From NCBI RefSeq assembly GCF_001500065.1, contig NZ_LQIN01000012.1:186001-250000 (forward strand): 64,000 nucleotides of DNA. Reading direction: 5' to 3'. The position numbers and the translations under genes are program-made. This stretch comes from Mycobacterium sp. IS-3022. Its GTDB lineage: Bacteria; Actinomycetota; Actinomycetes; Mycobacteriales; Mycobacteriaceae. The notes below the pieces were generated by a model. It searched no databases and was not told the origin of the DNA. It worked only from the letters and a program-made list of their open reading frames with translations. Each line of letters opens with the position of its first letter. The stretch's first letter is position 1. Of the stretch, positions 34,256 to 44,389 are shown piece by piece.

Positions 34256-34534
34256 CTGCTACTCCTCGTTCGTTAGGTCGCCGGACACCTTTCGGACGCC
34301 GATCAGCTGGACCTGCGGGTCGTCAACGCCAGCAGTCGCATTCGCCGCCGCCGGTGCGCCGACCGCATCCGAGGGCATAGCCAATCCTAGGAACGTGTGT
34401 CACCGGGCAGTGGTTCATTGGCTATCCCGCGTGTCCCCTTAGCTGGGCAACCCGACCGCCGTTGGTAATTTTGATGCAGCTGTGACCAGTGGAGTTCGAC
34501 TGATTTTTGGGGCAGCTGTCATATCCTGTGGCTC
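34256..34534. other. Gap upstream of the substrate-binding protein and the microprotein
   Basis: This 279-base gap has no convincing long gene. It holds a perfect nine-base inverted repeat, ATAGCCAAT (34377-34385) and ATTGGCTAT (34417-34425), separated by 31 bases that begin with the palindrome CCTAGG. The right end carries TATCCT (34522-34527), a plausible -10 element for the microprotein gene at 34535. Confidence 0.5.
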
Positions 34535-34642
34535 GTGTCAATCTTTTGGCGTGCGGTCCTCAAGTGCGCGATGGCTGCCCCGGCGACGCTCGTGGTCGGC
34601 ATCAATCACATCCTGAAGCCGCGCTTCGGGCAGTGGGACTAA
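34535..34642 (+). CDS. Candidate 35-residue leaderless microprotein upstream of fas
   Basis: A short frame from GTG to TAA encodes 35 residues beginning SIFWRAVLKCAMAAPATLVV and ending in a basic, aromatic tail (KPRFGQWD). The middle could form one hydrophobic helix, so a membrane-bound peptide is possible. A TATCCT -10 element ends seven bases before the GTG, the spacing seen for leaderless mycobacterial transcripts starting at the first base of the start codon. A near-perfect palindrome lies three bases after the stop. I do not recognise a family, and the frame could be chance; codon use (GCG, CTC, GTC, ATC, CTG) does look coding. Confidence 0.45.
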   Translation: MSIFWRAVLKCAMAAPATLVVGINHILKPRFGQWD

Positions 34643-34644
34643 AC

Positions 34645-34660
34645 CTTACCGATCAGTAAG
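34645..34660. promoter_or_regulatory. Palindrome CTTACCGATCAGTAAG
   Basis: A 16-base palindrome with one mismatched pair, three bases after the microprotein stop. The core ACYGATCAGTAA is repeated at 34916-34929. A TetR-type regulator site is the likeliest explanation; FasR is a candidate because fas follows. Confidence 0.5.
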
Positions 34661-34915
34661 TCGAGCCAGCAAACAAATTCCAGTGGCCGACGGTCCCGAG
34701 AAGACAAATCGCGCCGGATTGTCTCCTTTCGCCGCGGCGACGGCGCTGGTGAGGTCGGGCGAAAATTTCTACATAACGATTCGATAACAATACTGCCTTG
34801 ATCAGGGCAGTTCTGCCTACTCGACCGTAACCACCTGCATGCAGGACGTTTGTCCCGAATGGCTTCCGCCGGTGCAGAACTGCGCGTTATCCCGCGACGG
34901 GTTACCCGAGCGTAG

Positions 34916-34929
34916 AACTGATCAGTAAC
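34916..34929. promoter_or_regulatory. Palindrome AACTGATCAGTAAC near the fas promoter
   Basis: It contains the perfect ten-base palindrome ACTGATCAGT (34917-34926) and shares CTGATCAGTAA-type core bases with the 34645 site, 256 bases upstream of it relative to fas. It lies about 215 bases before the fas start. Confidence 0.5.
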
Positions 34930-35143
34930 CATTTTCGAGGCTAAAAAGCCGCTCCTCTTATGACACTCTTAGTACGGCTGGAGTGCACGGAAGGCGGTCC
35001 GCGAGGCACCGCGAGACCGCCCGCCCGGACCAGTCGGGATTCAATGTCGAATCGCGTGGCGCCGCGGCAGGGAGCCGGCAGCGCGAGCTTCTCAGACACA
35101 GCCGACGACGAGCATGACGCGGGACAGAGGGAGATAACGAGAC

Positions 35144-38100
35144 GTGACGATCAACGAGCAGCACCGGGTGTCCACTGACCGCACCACCGGAGCCGCGCAC
35201 GCCGGTACCCACGCGCTCGTCGATCGGCTGAACGCCGGTGAACCCTACGCCGTGGCGTTCGGCGGGCAGGGCGGCTCCTGGCTGGAGAACCTCGAGGAAC
35301 TGGTCAGCTCGGCCGGTATCGAGTCCGAGCTCAGCGAGGTGGCCGGGGAGGCCGCGCTGTTGCTGGAACCGGTCGCCCGTGAACTGGTGGTCGTGCGGCC
35401 GATCGGCTTCGAGCCGCTGCAATGGGTACGGGCGCTGGCCGCCGACGAACCGTTGCCCCCGACCAAGCAGCTCATCACTGCGGCGATCTCCGGCCCGGGC
35501 ATCCTGCTCACACAGATGGCCGCGATCCGCGCCGCCGTCCACCAGGGACTCGACCTGTACGGCGCCCCGCCGGTCGCCATGGCGGGCCATTCGCAGGGCG
35601 TCATGGCCTGCGAGTCGCTGCGCTCACGCGGCACAAAGGACGCCGAACTTCTGGCGCTGCTGCAACTGATCGGCGCGGCCGGATCACTGGTCTCGCGGCG
35701 TCGCGGCATGGTCGGCCGCGGCGACAAGTCGCCGATGGTCTCGGTGACCAACGTCGATCCGGATCGCATCGCCGAGCTGCTCGAGGAGTTCTCCTCCGAC
35801 GTGCGCACGGTGCTACCGCCGGTGCTGTCGATCCGCAACGGCAGGCGGTCGGTCGTCATCACCGGAACCCCCGAGCAACTGGGCCGGTTCGAGCTGTACT
35901 GCGCCAAGATCACCGAGAAGGAAGAGGCCGAGCGCAAGAACAAGGTTCGCGGCGGCGCGGTTTTCAGTCCGGAGTTCCACGCCGTGCAGGTCGAGGTCGG
36001 ATTCCACACCCCTCGGCTCGCCGACGGGGTCGAGCTGGTCGACCGGTGGGCCGAAAAGTGCGGGATCGACGCCGAACTCGCACACGAGATGACCGAGCAC
36101 ATCTTCGTGCGCCCGATCGACTGGGTCGCCGAGGTGGAGCGGCTGCACGAGGCCGGGGCGAATTGGATCGTCGACCTCGGCCCGAGCGACACCGTGACGC
36201 GGTTGACGGCCCCGATCATCCGCGGCCTTGGGGTGGGCATCGTCCCCGCCGCAACGCGCGTCGGACAGCGCAATCTGTTCACCGTCGGCGCTGAACCCGA
36301 GGTGCCGCCGGCGTGGTCGAGCTACGCGCCGACCACCGTGCAGCTGCCCGACGGCTCGGTGAAGCTGTCGACGAAGTTCACCCGACTGACCGGGCGCTCG
36401 CCGATCCTGCTCGCGGGAATGACCCCGACCACCGTCGACGCCAAGATCGTCGCCGCCGCCGCCAACGCCGGCCACTGGGCCGAACTCGCCGGTGGTGGAC
36501 AGGTCACCGAGGAGATCTTCACCGACCGCATCGCCGAGTTGACGACCCTGCTCGAGCCTGGTCGCGCCGTGCAGTTCAACTCGCTGTTCCTCGATCCGTA
36601 TCTGTGGAAACTGCAGCTGGGCGGAAAGCGCCTGGTGCAGAGGGCGCGTCAGTCCGGTGCGCCGATCGACGGCGTGGTCGTCTCCGCGGGCATCCCCGAA
36701 CTCGAGGAAGCCGTCGAGCTGATCGACGAGCTCAACACCGTCGGCATCACCCATGTGGTGTTCAAACCGGGCACGGTCGACCAGATCAAGTCCGTCATCA
36801 AGATCGCCGCGGAGGTGCCGGGCAAGGACGTCATCGTGCACATCGAGGGTGGCCGCGCCGGCGGGCACCACTCGTGGGAGGACCTCGACGACCTGCTGCT
36901 GAGCACCTACGGCGAGTTGCGCAAACTACCGAACATCACGGTCTGCGTCGGCGGCGGTATCGGCACCCCTGAGCGGGCGGCCGAGTACCTGTCCGGGCGC
37001 TGGGCCACCGAATACGGCTTCCCCGCGATGCCGGTGGACGGCATCCTGGTGGGCACCGCGGCGATGGCGACGCTGGAGGCCACCACCTCGCCCGCCGTCA
37101 AGCAGATGCTGGTCGAGACCAGCGGCACCGAACACTGGATCAGCGCCGGAAAAGCCCAGGGCGGCATGGCTTCCAGCCGCAGCCAGCTCGGCGCCGACAT
37201 CCACGAGATCGACAACGCCGCATCACGCTGCGGCCGACTGCTCGACGAGGTCGCCGGCGACGCCGAAGCCGTGGCGGCCCGCCGCGACGAGATCATCACC
37301 GCGATGGCCACCACCTGCAAGCCGTACTTCGGCGATGTCGGCGAGATGACCTACCGCCAGTGGTTGGAACGCTACGTCGAATTGGCGATCGGCGACGACG
37401 ACAGCACGGCCGACACCAAGCTGCCCGGCACGCCGTGGCTGGCCGACACCTGGCGCGACCGCTTCGCCGAGATGCTGCACCGCGCCGAGGCCCGGCTGCA
37501 CCCGCAGGACTCCGGCCCGATCGCCACGCTCTTCGGTGACGCTGCGCTGCTTGATGATCCGGACCGGGCGATCGCCACGCTGGTGGCGCGCTATCCGGAA
37601 TCGGAGACGCTGCGGTTGCACCCGGCCGACGTGCCGTGGTTCATCACGCTGTGCAAGACCCCTGGCAAGCCGGTCAATTTCGTGCCGGTCATCGACAAGG
37701 ACGTGCGGCGGTGGTGGCGCAGCGACTCGCTGTGGCAGGCCCACGATGCCCGCTACACCGCCGATGAGGTGTGCATCATCCCCGGCACGCAGGCGGTCGC
37801 GGGCATCACCCGCGTCGACGAGCCGGTCGGCGAGTTGCTCGACCGCTTCGAACAGGCCGCGATCGACGAGGCGCTCGCCGCGGACGGCAACCCTGTGCCG
37901 GTGGTTTCGCGCCGCCAGGCCCGCGCCGACGTGACCGGGCCGCTCGCGGTGGTGCTCGACTCGCCCGACGTGTTGTGGGCGGGCCGCGTTGCGATCAACC
38001 CGGTGCACTGCATCGGTGCCCCCAGTGAGTGGCAGGCAAACGAAAACCGCAATGCGACACACCCTTCCACGGGCGCTCGGCTCGAGATCAGCGGTGACCG

Positions 38101-41100
38101 GGTGACGTTGAGCGTGCCGCTGTCCGACATCTGGGTCGACATCCCGTTCACGCTGCCGGCGTGCACCGTCAACGGCGGCATGCCCGTCGTCACGGTCGAG
38201 GACGCGTCAACCGCGATGCGTGCCGTGCTGGCGATCGCGGCCGGCATCGAAAGCTCAGGCGGGCCCGACGATTTGCCCCCGGTGCGCGACAACGTCGCGA
38301 CTGTGACCGTCGACTGGGATCCCGAACGGGTCGCCGACCACACGGGCGTCACCGCGACGTTCGGCGCCCCGCTGGCGCCGGGCCTCACGCTCGTTCCCGA
38401 CGCGCTGGTCGGCCACTGCTGGCCCGCGGTTTTCGCGGCGATCGGGGCCGCGCTCACCGAAGACGGCTTCCCCGTCGTGGAAGGCCTGCTGAGCCTGGTG
38501 CATCTCGATCACGCCGCGCACCTGCTGGGCCAGATGCCGAAAACCCGGGCCGAATTAACGGTCACCGCAACGGTTTCGACCCCCACCGACACCGAATACG
38601 GCCGCGTCGTGCCCGTGGAGGTGCAGATCCGCGACGCCGAGGGCGACCTGCTGGCCACTCTCGAGGAGCGTTTCGCGATCCGCGGTCGCACCGGCGCAGC
38701 CGAACTCGCCGATCCGCCGCGCGCGGGCGGCGCGATCACCGACAACGCGACCGACACCCCGCGGCGCCGGCGTCGCGACGTTACCGTCACCGCGCCGACG
38801 GACATGAGCGCCTTCGCGGTCGTCTCCGGTGATCACAACCCGATCCACACCGACCGCGCCGCCGCGCTGCTGGCCGGCCTCAAATCGCCCATCGTGCACG
38901 GCATGTGGCTGTCGGCGGCCGCGCAGCACGTCGTCGCCGCGACTGACGGCAAGCCCGCCCCGCCGGCGCGCGTCGTCGGCTGGACGTCGCGCTTCCTCGG
39001 CATGGTGCTGCCCGGTGACGAGGTCGACTTCCGCGTCGACCGTGTCGGAATCGACCGTGGCGCAGAGATCGTCGAAGTCACCGCCAAGGTCGCGGGCGAT
39101 CTCGTCATGTCCGCGACGGCGCAGCTCGCCGCGCCCAAGACCGTCTACGCGTTCCCAGGCCAGGGCATCCAGCACAAGGGCATGGGTATGGAGGTGCGCG
39201 CACGCTCCAAGGCCGCCCGCAAGGTGTGGGACACCGCGGACAAGTTCACCCGCGACACGCTGGGCTTCTCGGTGCTGCACGTGGTGCGCGACAACCCGAC
39301 CAGCCTGATCGCCAGTGGCGTGCACTACCACCACCCCGACGGCGTGCTGTTCTTGACGCAGTTCACTCAGGTCGCGATGGCGACGGTGGCCGCGGCCCAG
39401 GTGGCCGAGATGCGCGAGCAGGGCGCGTTCGTCGAAGGCGCGATCGCCTGCGGTCACTCCGTGGGCGAGTACACCGCGTTGGCGTGCGTCAGCGGTGTCT
39501 ACGAGCTGGAAGCGTTGCTGGAGGTGGTGTTCCACCGCGGCAGCAAGATGCACGACATCGTGCCGCGTGACCACCTCGGCCGGTCGAACTACCGGCTGGC
39601 CGCGATCCGCCCGTCGCAGATCGACCTCGACGACGCCGACGTCAAGGCGTTCGTCGCCGAGATCTCAGAGCGCACAGGAGAATTCCTGGAAATCGTCAAC
39701 TTCAACCTGCGTGGCTCGCAGTACGCGATCGCCGGCACCGTGCGTGGGCTGGAGGCGCTGGAGGAGGAAGTCGAGCGGCGCCGCGAGATCACCGGCGGCA
39801 AGCGGTCGTTCATCCTGGTTCCCGGCATCGACGTGCCGTTCCACTCCTCGGTGCTGCGCGTCGGTGTGGCCGACTTCCGCCGCTCGCTGGAGCGCGTGAT
39901 GCCGCGCGACCAGGACCCCGGGCTGATCATCGGCAAGTACATCCCCAACCTGGTGCCGCGGCCGTTCACCCTCGACCGCGACTTCATCCAGGAGATCCGC
40001 GACCTGGTGCCCGCCGAGCCGCTCGACGAGATCCTCGCCGACTACGACACCTGGCGCAACGAGAAGCCGGCCGAGCTGTGCCGCAAGGTCGTGATCGAGC
40101 TGCTGGCATGGCAATTCGCCAGCCCGGTGCGCTGGATCGAAACCCAGGACCTGCTGTTCATCGAGGAAGCCGCGGGCGGTCTGGGTATCGAGCGCTTCGT
40201 CGAGATCGGCGTGAAATCCGCGCCGACGGTGGCGGGTCTGGCGGCCAACACGCTGAAGCTGCCCGAATACTCGCACAGCACAACCGAAGTGCTGAACTCC
40301 GAGCGTGACGCGGCGGTGCTGTTCGCCACCGACACCGACCCCGAGCCCGAACTCGGCGACGAGCCGACGCCGGCTCCCGCGCCTGAGGCGGCCGCGCCCG
40401 TCGAGGCCGCCGCACCGGCGGCGCCGGCTCCAGCGCCCGCAGCGCCGACGGGTGGCCCCAGGCCCGACGACCTCACGTTCGACGCCTCCGACGCCACCAT
40501 GGCGCTGATTGCGCTGTCGGCGAAGATGCGCATCGACCAGATCGAGCCGCTGGACTCCATCGAATCGATCACCGACGGCGCGTCGTCGCGACGTAACCAA
40601 CTGCTGGTCGACCTCGGCTCGGAGCTCGACCTCGGCGCCATCGACGGCGCGGCGGAAGCGGATCTGGCCGGGCTCAAGGGCCAGGTCACCAAGCTCGCCA
40701 GGACCTACAAGCCCTTCGGCCCGGTGCTGTCCGACGCGATCAACGACCAGCTGCGCACGGTGTTCGGTCCGTCCGGCAAGCGGCCCGCCTACATCGCCGA
40801 GCGCGTCACCAAGACGTGGGAGTTGGGCCCGGGATGGATCAAGCACGTCACCGTCGAGGTGGCGCTCGGCACCCGCGAGGGGTCCAGCGTCCGCGGTGGC
40901 GACCTGGGCGGCCTGCACGACGGCGCGCTGGCCGACGCGGCGACCGTTGACAAGGTGATCGACGCCGCGGTCTCCGCGGTGGCGGCAAGGCGTGGTGTTG
41001 CGGTGTCGCTGCCGTCCGCCGCGGGCGGCAGCGGGGGCGTGGTGGATTCCGCCGCGCTGTCCGAGTTCGCCGAGCAGATCACCGGCCGCGACGGCGTGCT

Positions 41101-44100
41101 GGCCTCGGTGGCCCGCACGATCCTGGGTCAGCTGGGTCTCGACACCGCGGTCCCGGTTCCGGAGGCCACCGACGCCGAGCTGATCGACCTGGTGACCGCC
41201 GAACTGGGTTCGGACTGGCCGCGTTTGGTGGCGCCGGTGTTCGACGGTCGCAAGGCAGTGCTCTTCGACGACCGCTGGGCCAGTGCCCGCGAGGATCTGG
41301 CCAAGCTGTGGCTGCTCGACGAGGACGAGATCGACGCGGACTGGCAACGGCTCTCGCAGCGTTTCGAGGGCGCCGGTCACGTGGTCGGCACGCAGGCCAC
41401 CTGGTGGCAGGGCAAGGCGCTGGCGGCGGGCCGCAACATCCACGCCTCGCTGTACGGTCGCGCCGCGGCGGGCGCGGAGAACCCCGGAGCGGGCCGCTAC
41501 AGCGACGAGGTAGCCGTCGTGACGGGAGCCTCGAAGGGGTCGATCGCCGCGTCCGTGGTGGCGCACCTGCTCGACGGCGGGGCGACGGTCATCGCGACGA
41601 CGTCCAAGCTCGACGACGACCGGTTGGCGTTCTACCGCACCCTCTACCGCGACAACGCCCGCTGGGACGCCAAGTTGTGGGTGGTGCCGGCCAACATGGC
41701 GTCCTACACCGACATCGACGCACTGGTTCAGTGGGTCGGCACCGAGCAGACCGAAAACCTTGGGCCCCAGTCGATCCACCTCAAGGACGCCCAGACGCCG
41801 ACGCTGCTGTTCCCGTTCGCCGCGCCGCGGGTGGCCGGCGATCTGTCCGAGGCCGGGTCGCGCGCCGAGATGGAGATGAAGGTGCTGCTGTGGGCCGTGC
41901 AGCGGCTGATCGGCGGACTGTCACACATCGGGGCAGAACGCGACATCGCCGCGCGACTGCACGTCGTGCTGCCCGGCTCACCGAACCGCGGAATGTTCGG
42001 CGGTGACGGCGCCTACGGCGAGGCCAAGTCCGCGCTCGACGCGCTGGTGACCCGGTGGAAGGCCGAATCATCCTGGGCGCAGCGGGTTTCGTTGGCCCAC
42101 GCGCTGATCGGGTGGACCAAGGGCACGGGCCTGATGGGTCACAACGACGCGATCGTCGGCGCGGTCGAAGAGGCCGGCGTGCGCACGTACACGACCGACG
42201 AGATGGCCCGCATGCTGCTCGGGTTGTGCGACATCGAGTCCAAGGTGGCCGCGGCGCGCGAGCCGCTGCAGGCCGACTTCACCGGTGGGTTGGCCGACGT
42301 CGACATCGACATGGCCGAACTGGCCGCCAAGGCTCGCGACGAGATGGTGACCGAAAGCCGAACCGAGGAAACCGATCACGAGGGCACCGTGCGCGCATTG
42401 CCGTCGCCGCCGCGGGGCTACAAGTCCGCGCCGCCGCCGGAATGGGCAGACCTCGACATCGACCCGGCCGACATGGTGGTCATCGTCGGCGGTGCCGAGC
42501 TGGGGCCGTACGGCTCCTCGCGCACCCGCTTCGAGATGGAGGTCGACAACGAGCTGTCGGCGGCCGGCGTGCTCGAGCTGGCGTGGACGACCGGCCTGGT
42601 CAAGTGGGAGGACGATCCGACGCCGGGCTGGTACGACACCGAAACCGGCGAGCTGGTCGACGAGGGCGAGCTGGTGGAGCGCTACCACGACGCCGTGATC
42701 GAGCGGGTCGGCATCCGCGAGTTCGTCGGCGACGGTGCGATCGACGCCGATCACACTGCGCCGCTGCTGGTTTCGGTGTTCCTCGACAAGGACTTCACGT
42801 TCGTGGTGTCCAACGAGGAGGAGGCCAGGGCGTTCGTCCGCGCCGATCCGGAGCACACCGTCATCGCACCCGTTCCAGACAGCGGTGACTGGCAGGTCAC
42901 CCGCAAGGCGGGCACCGAGATCCGGGTGCCGCGCAAGACGAAGCTGTCGCGGACCGTCGGCGCGCAGATCCCCACCGGCTTCGATCCGATGGTCTACGGC
43001 GTCAGCCAGGAGATGATGAACTCCATTGACCGGCTGGCGATCTGGAACCTGGTCACCACCGTCGACGCGTTCCTGTCGGCCGGCTTCACGCCCGCGGAAC
43101 TGATGCGCTGGGTGCACCCCAGCCTGGTGGCCAGCACGCAGGGCACCGGCATGGGCGGCATGACGTCGATGCAGACCATGTACCACGGCAACCTGCTGGG
43201 CCGGAACAAGCCGAACGACATCCTGCAGGAGGTCCTGCCGAACGTGTACGCGGGCCACGTCGTGCAGTCCTACGTGGGCAGTTACGGCGCGATGATCCAT
43301 CCCGTCGGGGCCTGCGCAACCGCGGCGGTGTCGGTCGAGGAAGGCGTCGACAAGATCAAGCTCGGCAAGGCGGAATTCGTCGTCGCCGGCGGGTACGACG
43401 ACCTGACGCTCGAGGCCATCATCGGATTCGGTGACATGGCCGCGACCGCGGACACCGAGATGATGCGGGCCAAGGGCATCAGCGACTCGAAGTTCTCCCG
43501 CGCCAACGACCGTCGTCGGCTCGGGTTCGTCGAGGGCCAGGGCGGTGGCACCATCCTGCTGGCCCGCGGTGATCTCGCGCTCAAGATGGGATTGCCGGTG
43601 CTCGCGGTGGTCGGTTACGTGTCGTCGTTCGGCGACGGCGTGCATACCTCGATCCCGGCGCCGGGCCTCGGCGCGCTGGCGGCGGGCCGTGGCGGTCGCG
43701 ACTCGCAGTTGGCGCGCTCGCTGGCAGAACTCGGCGTCGGACCCGACGACATCGCGGTGGTGTCCAAGCACGACACCTCGACGCTGGCCAACGATCCCAA
43801 CGAAACCGAACTGCACGAGCGGCTCGCCGACTCGCTGGGCAGGTCGGAAGGGGCACCGCTGTTCGTGGTGTCGCAGAAGAGCCTGACCGGTCATTCGAAG
43901 GGCGGCGCGGCGGCGTTCCAGATGATGGGGCTGTGCCAGATCCTGCGTGACGGCGTCATCCCGCCGAACCGCAGCCTCGATTGTGTCGACGACGAACTCG
44001 CCGGTGCTGCGCACCTGGTCTGGTTGCGGGACACCCTGGACTTCGGGGACAAGTTCCCGTTGAAGGCGGGGCTGATCACCAGCCTGGGCTTCGGCCACGT

Positions 44101-44374
44101 GTCCGGTCTGATCGCGTTGGTGCATCCGCAGGCGTTCCTCGCCGCGCTCAGCCCGGAGGAACGCGCGCAGTACAAGCAGCGCGCGGACGCCCGGGTGTTG
44201 GCGGGTCAGCATCGGCTCGCGTCGGCGATCGCGGGCGGCAAGCCGCTGTACGAGAAACCGGCCGACCGCCGGTTCGGCCACGACGCCCCGGAGAAGCGGC
44301 AGGAGGCCGAGATGCTGCTCGATCCGGCGTCGCGGCTCGGCGACGACGACGTGTATGTGCCCGCACAAGCGTGA
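35144..44374 (+). CDS. fas: Type I fatty acid synthase (single-chain FAS I)
   Basis: A 3076-residue multidomain synthase that makes C16-C26 acyl-CoAs for membrane lipids and mycolic acids. Domain order seen: acetyltransferase (MAGHSQGVMA, Ser150), enoyl reductase with FMN-type barrel (GGRAGGHHSW), dehydratase (DHNPIHTD in a MaoC-like fold), malonyl/palmitoyl transferase (CGHSVGEYTA, Ser1439), an Ala/Pro linker near 1730-1780, acyl carrier domain (PLDSIESITDG, candidate phosphopantetheine Ser1805), ketoreductase (TGASKGSIAASV) and ketosynthase (Cys2724 in GACATAAVS, His2876 in SKHDTST, His2917 in TGHSKGG). The GTG at 35144 follows GAGGGAGA. It is followed by acpS, which arms the carrier domain. 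All catalytic motifs are intact. Confidence 0.99.
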   Translation: MTINEQHRVSTDRTTGAAHAGTHALVDRLNAGEPYAVAFGGQGGSWLENLEELVSSAGIESELSEVAGEAALLLEPVARELVVVRPIGFEPLQWVRALAADEPLPPTKQLITAAISGPGILLTQMAAIRAAVHQGLDLYGAPPVAMAGHSQGVMACESLRSRGTKDAELLALLQLIGAAGSLVSRRRGMVGRGDKSPMVSVTNVDPDRIAELLEEFSSDVRTVLPPVLSIRNGRRSVVITGTPEQLGRFELYCAKITEKEEAERKNKVRGGAVFSPEFHAVQVEVGFHTPRLADGVELVDRWAEKCGIDAELAHEMTEHIFVRPIDWVAEVERLHEAGANWIVDLGPSDTVTRLTAPIIRGLGVGIVPAATRVGQRNLFTVGAEPEVPPAWSSYAPTTVQLPDGSVKLSTKFTRLTGRSPILLAGMTPTTVDAKIVAAAANAGHWAELAGGGQVTEEIFTDRIAELTTLLEPGRAVQFNSLFLDPYLWKLQLGGKRLVQRARQSGAPIDGVVVSAGIPELEEAVELIDELNTVGITHVVFKPGTVDQIKSVIKIAAEVPGKDVIVHIEGGRAGGHHSWEDLDDLLLSTYGELRKLPNITVCVGGGIGTPERAAEYLSGRWATEYGFPAMPVDGILVGTAAMATLEATTSPAVKQMLVETSGTEHWISAGKAQGGMASSRSQLGADIHEIDNAASRCGRLLDEVAGDAEAVAARRDEIITAMATTCKPYFGDVGEMTYRQWLERYVELAIGDDDSTADTKLPGTPWLADTWRDRFAEMLHRAEARLHPQDSGPIATLFGDAALLDDPDRAIATLVARYPESETLRLHPADVPWFITLCKTPGKPVNFVPVIDKDVRRWWRSDSLWQAHDARYTADEVCIIPGTQAVAGITRVDEPVGELLDRFEQAAIDEALAADGNPVPVVSRRQARADVTGPLAVVLDSPDVLWAGRVAINPVHCIGAPSEWQANENRNATHPSTGARLEISGDRVTLSVPLSDIWVDIPFTLPACTVNGGMPVVTVEDASTAMRAVLAIAAGIESSGGPDDLPPVRDNVATVTVDWDPERVADHTGVTATFGAPLAPGLTLVPDALVGHCWPAVFAAIGAALTEDGFPVVEGLLSLVHLDHAAHLLGQMPKTRAELTVTATVSTPTDTEYGRVVPVEVQIRDAEGDLLATLEERFAIRGRTGAAELADPPRAGGAITDNATDTPRRRRRDVTVTAPTDMSAFAVVSGDHNPIHTDRAAALLAGLKSPIVHGMWLSAAAQHVVAATDGKPAPPARVVGWTSRFLGMVLPGDEVDFRVDRVGIDRGAEIVEVTAKVAGDLVMSATAQLAAPKTVYAFPGQGIQHKGMGMEVRARSKAARKVWDTADKFTRDTLGFSVLHVVRDNPTSLIASGVHYHHPDGVLFLTQFTQVAMATVAAAQVAEMREQGAFVEGAIACGHSVGEYTALACVSGVYELEALLEVVFHRGSKMHDIVPRDHLGRSNYRLAAIRPSQIDLDDADVKAFVAEISERTGEFLEIVNFNLRGSQYAIAGTVRGLEALEEEVERRREITGGKRSFILVPGIDVPFHSSVLRVGVADFRRSLERVMPRDQDPGLIIGKYIPNLVPRPFTLDRDFIQEIRDLVPAEPLDEILADYDTWRNEKPAELCRKVVIELLAWQFASPVRWIETQDLLFIEEAAGGLGIERFVEIGVKSAPTVAGLAANTLKLPEYSHSTTEVLNSERDAAVLFATDTDPEPELGDEPTPAPAPEAAAPVEAAAPAAPAPAPAAPTGGPRPDDLTFDASDATMALIALSAKMRIDQIEPLDSIESITDGASSRRNQLLVDLGSELDLGAIDGAAEADLAGLKGQVTKLARTYKPFGPVLSDAINDQLRTVFGPSGKRPAYIAERVTKTWELGPGWIKHVTVEVALGTREGSSVRGGDLGGLHDGALADAATVDKVIDAAVSAVAARRGVAVSLPSAAGGSGGVVDSAALSEFAEQITGRDGVLASVARTILGQLGLDTAVPVPEATDAELIDLVTAELGSDWPRLVAPVFDGRKAVLFDDRWASAREDLAKLWLLDEDEIDADWQRLSQRFEGAGHVVGTQATWWQGKALAAGRNIHASLYGRAAAGAENPGAGRYSDEVAVVTGASKGSIAASVVAHLLDGGATVIATTSKLDDDRLAFYRTLYRDNARWDAKLWVVPANMASYTDIDALVQWVGTEQTENLGPQSIHLKDAQTPTLLFPFAAPRVAGDLSEAGSRAEMEMKVLLWAVQRLIGGLSHIGAERDIAARLHVVLPGSPNRGMFGGDGAYGEAKSALDALVTRWKAESSWAQRVSLAHALIGWTKGTGLMGHNDAIVGAVEEAGVRTYTTDEMARMLLGLCDIESKVAAAREPLQADFTGGLADVDIDMAELAAKARDEMVTESRTEETDHEGTVRALPSPPRGYKSAPPPEWADLDIDPADMVVIVGGAELGPYGSSRTRFEMEVDNELSAAGVLELAWTTGLVKWEDDPTPGWYDTETGELVDEGELVERYHDAVIERVGIREFVGDGAIDADHTAPLLVSVFLDKDFTFVVSNEEEARAFVRADPEHTVIAPVPDSGDWQVTRKAGTEIRVPRKTKLSRTVGAQIPTGFDPMVYGVSQEMMNSIDRLAIWNLVTTVDAFLSAGFTPAELMRWVHPSLVASTQGTGMGGMTSMQTMYHGNLLGRNKPNDILQEVLPNVYAGHVVQSYVGSYGAMIHPVGACATAAVSVEEGVDKIKLGKAEFVVAGGYDDLTLEAIIGFGDMAATADTEMMRAKGISDSKFSRANDRRRLGFVEGQGGGTILLARGDLALKMGLPVLAVVGYVSSFGDGVHTSIPAPGLGALAAGRGGRDSQLARSLAELGVGPDDIAVVSKHDTSTLANDPNETELHERLADSLGRSEGAPLFVVSQKSLTGHSKGGAAAFQMMGLCQILRDGVIPPNRSLDCVDDELAGAAHLVWLRDTLDFGDKFPLKAGLITSLGFGHVSGLIALVHPQAFLAALSPEERAQYKQRADARVLAGQHRLASAIAGGKPLYEKPADRRFGHDAPEKRQEAEMLLDPASRLGDDDVYVPAQA

Positions 44375-44389
44375 GATAGCGTTTCGCCC

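Larger units (their letters stand above)
34643..35143 (+). promoter_or_regulatory. fas upstream region with several palindromes
   Basis: This 501-base stretch before fas has no supported gene. It contains the palindromes described separately (34645-34660 and 34916-34929), GGCAG-TT-CTGCC at 34806-34817, the perfect 12-base CCTGCATGCAGG at 34834-34845, and a small GGCT-AAAA-AGCC hairpin near 34939-34950. Its composition is more AT-rich from 34660 to 34970 than coding DNA nearby. Mycobacterial fas-acpS is known to be controlled by the TetR-type activator FasR binding inverted repeats in this region, so at least some of these are likely its sites. Confidence 0.5.

Noticed and set aside
39665..41779. 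704-codon minus-strand open frame inside fas
   Set aside because: It is opposite the carrier and ketoreductase domains of FAS I, with composition typical of a shadow frame.
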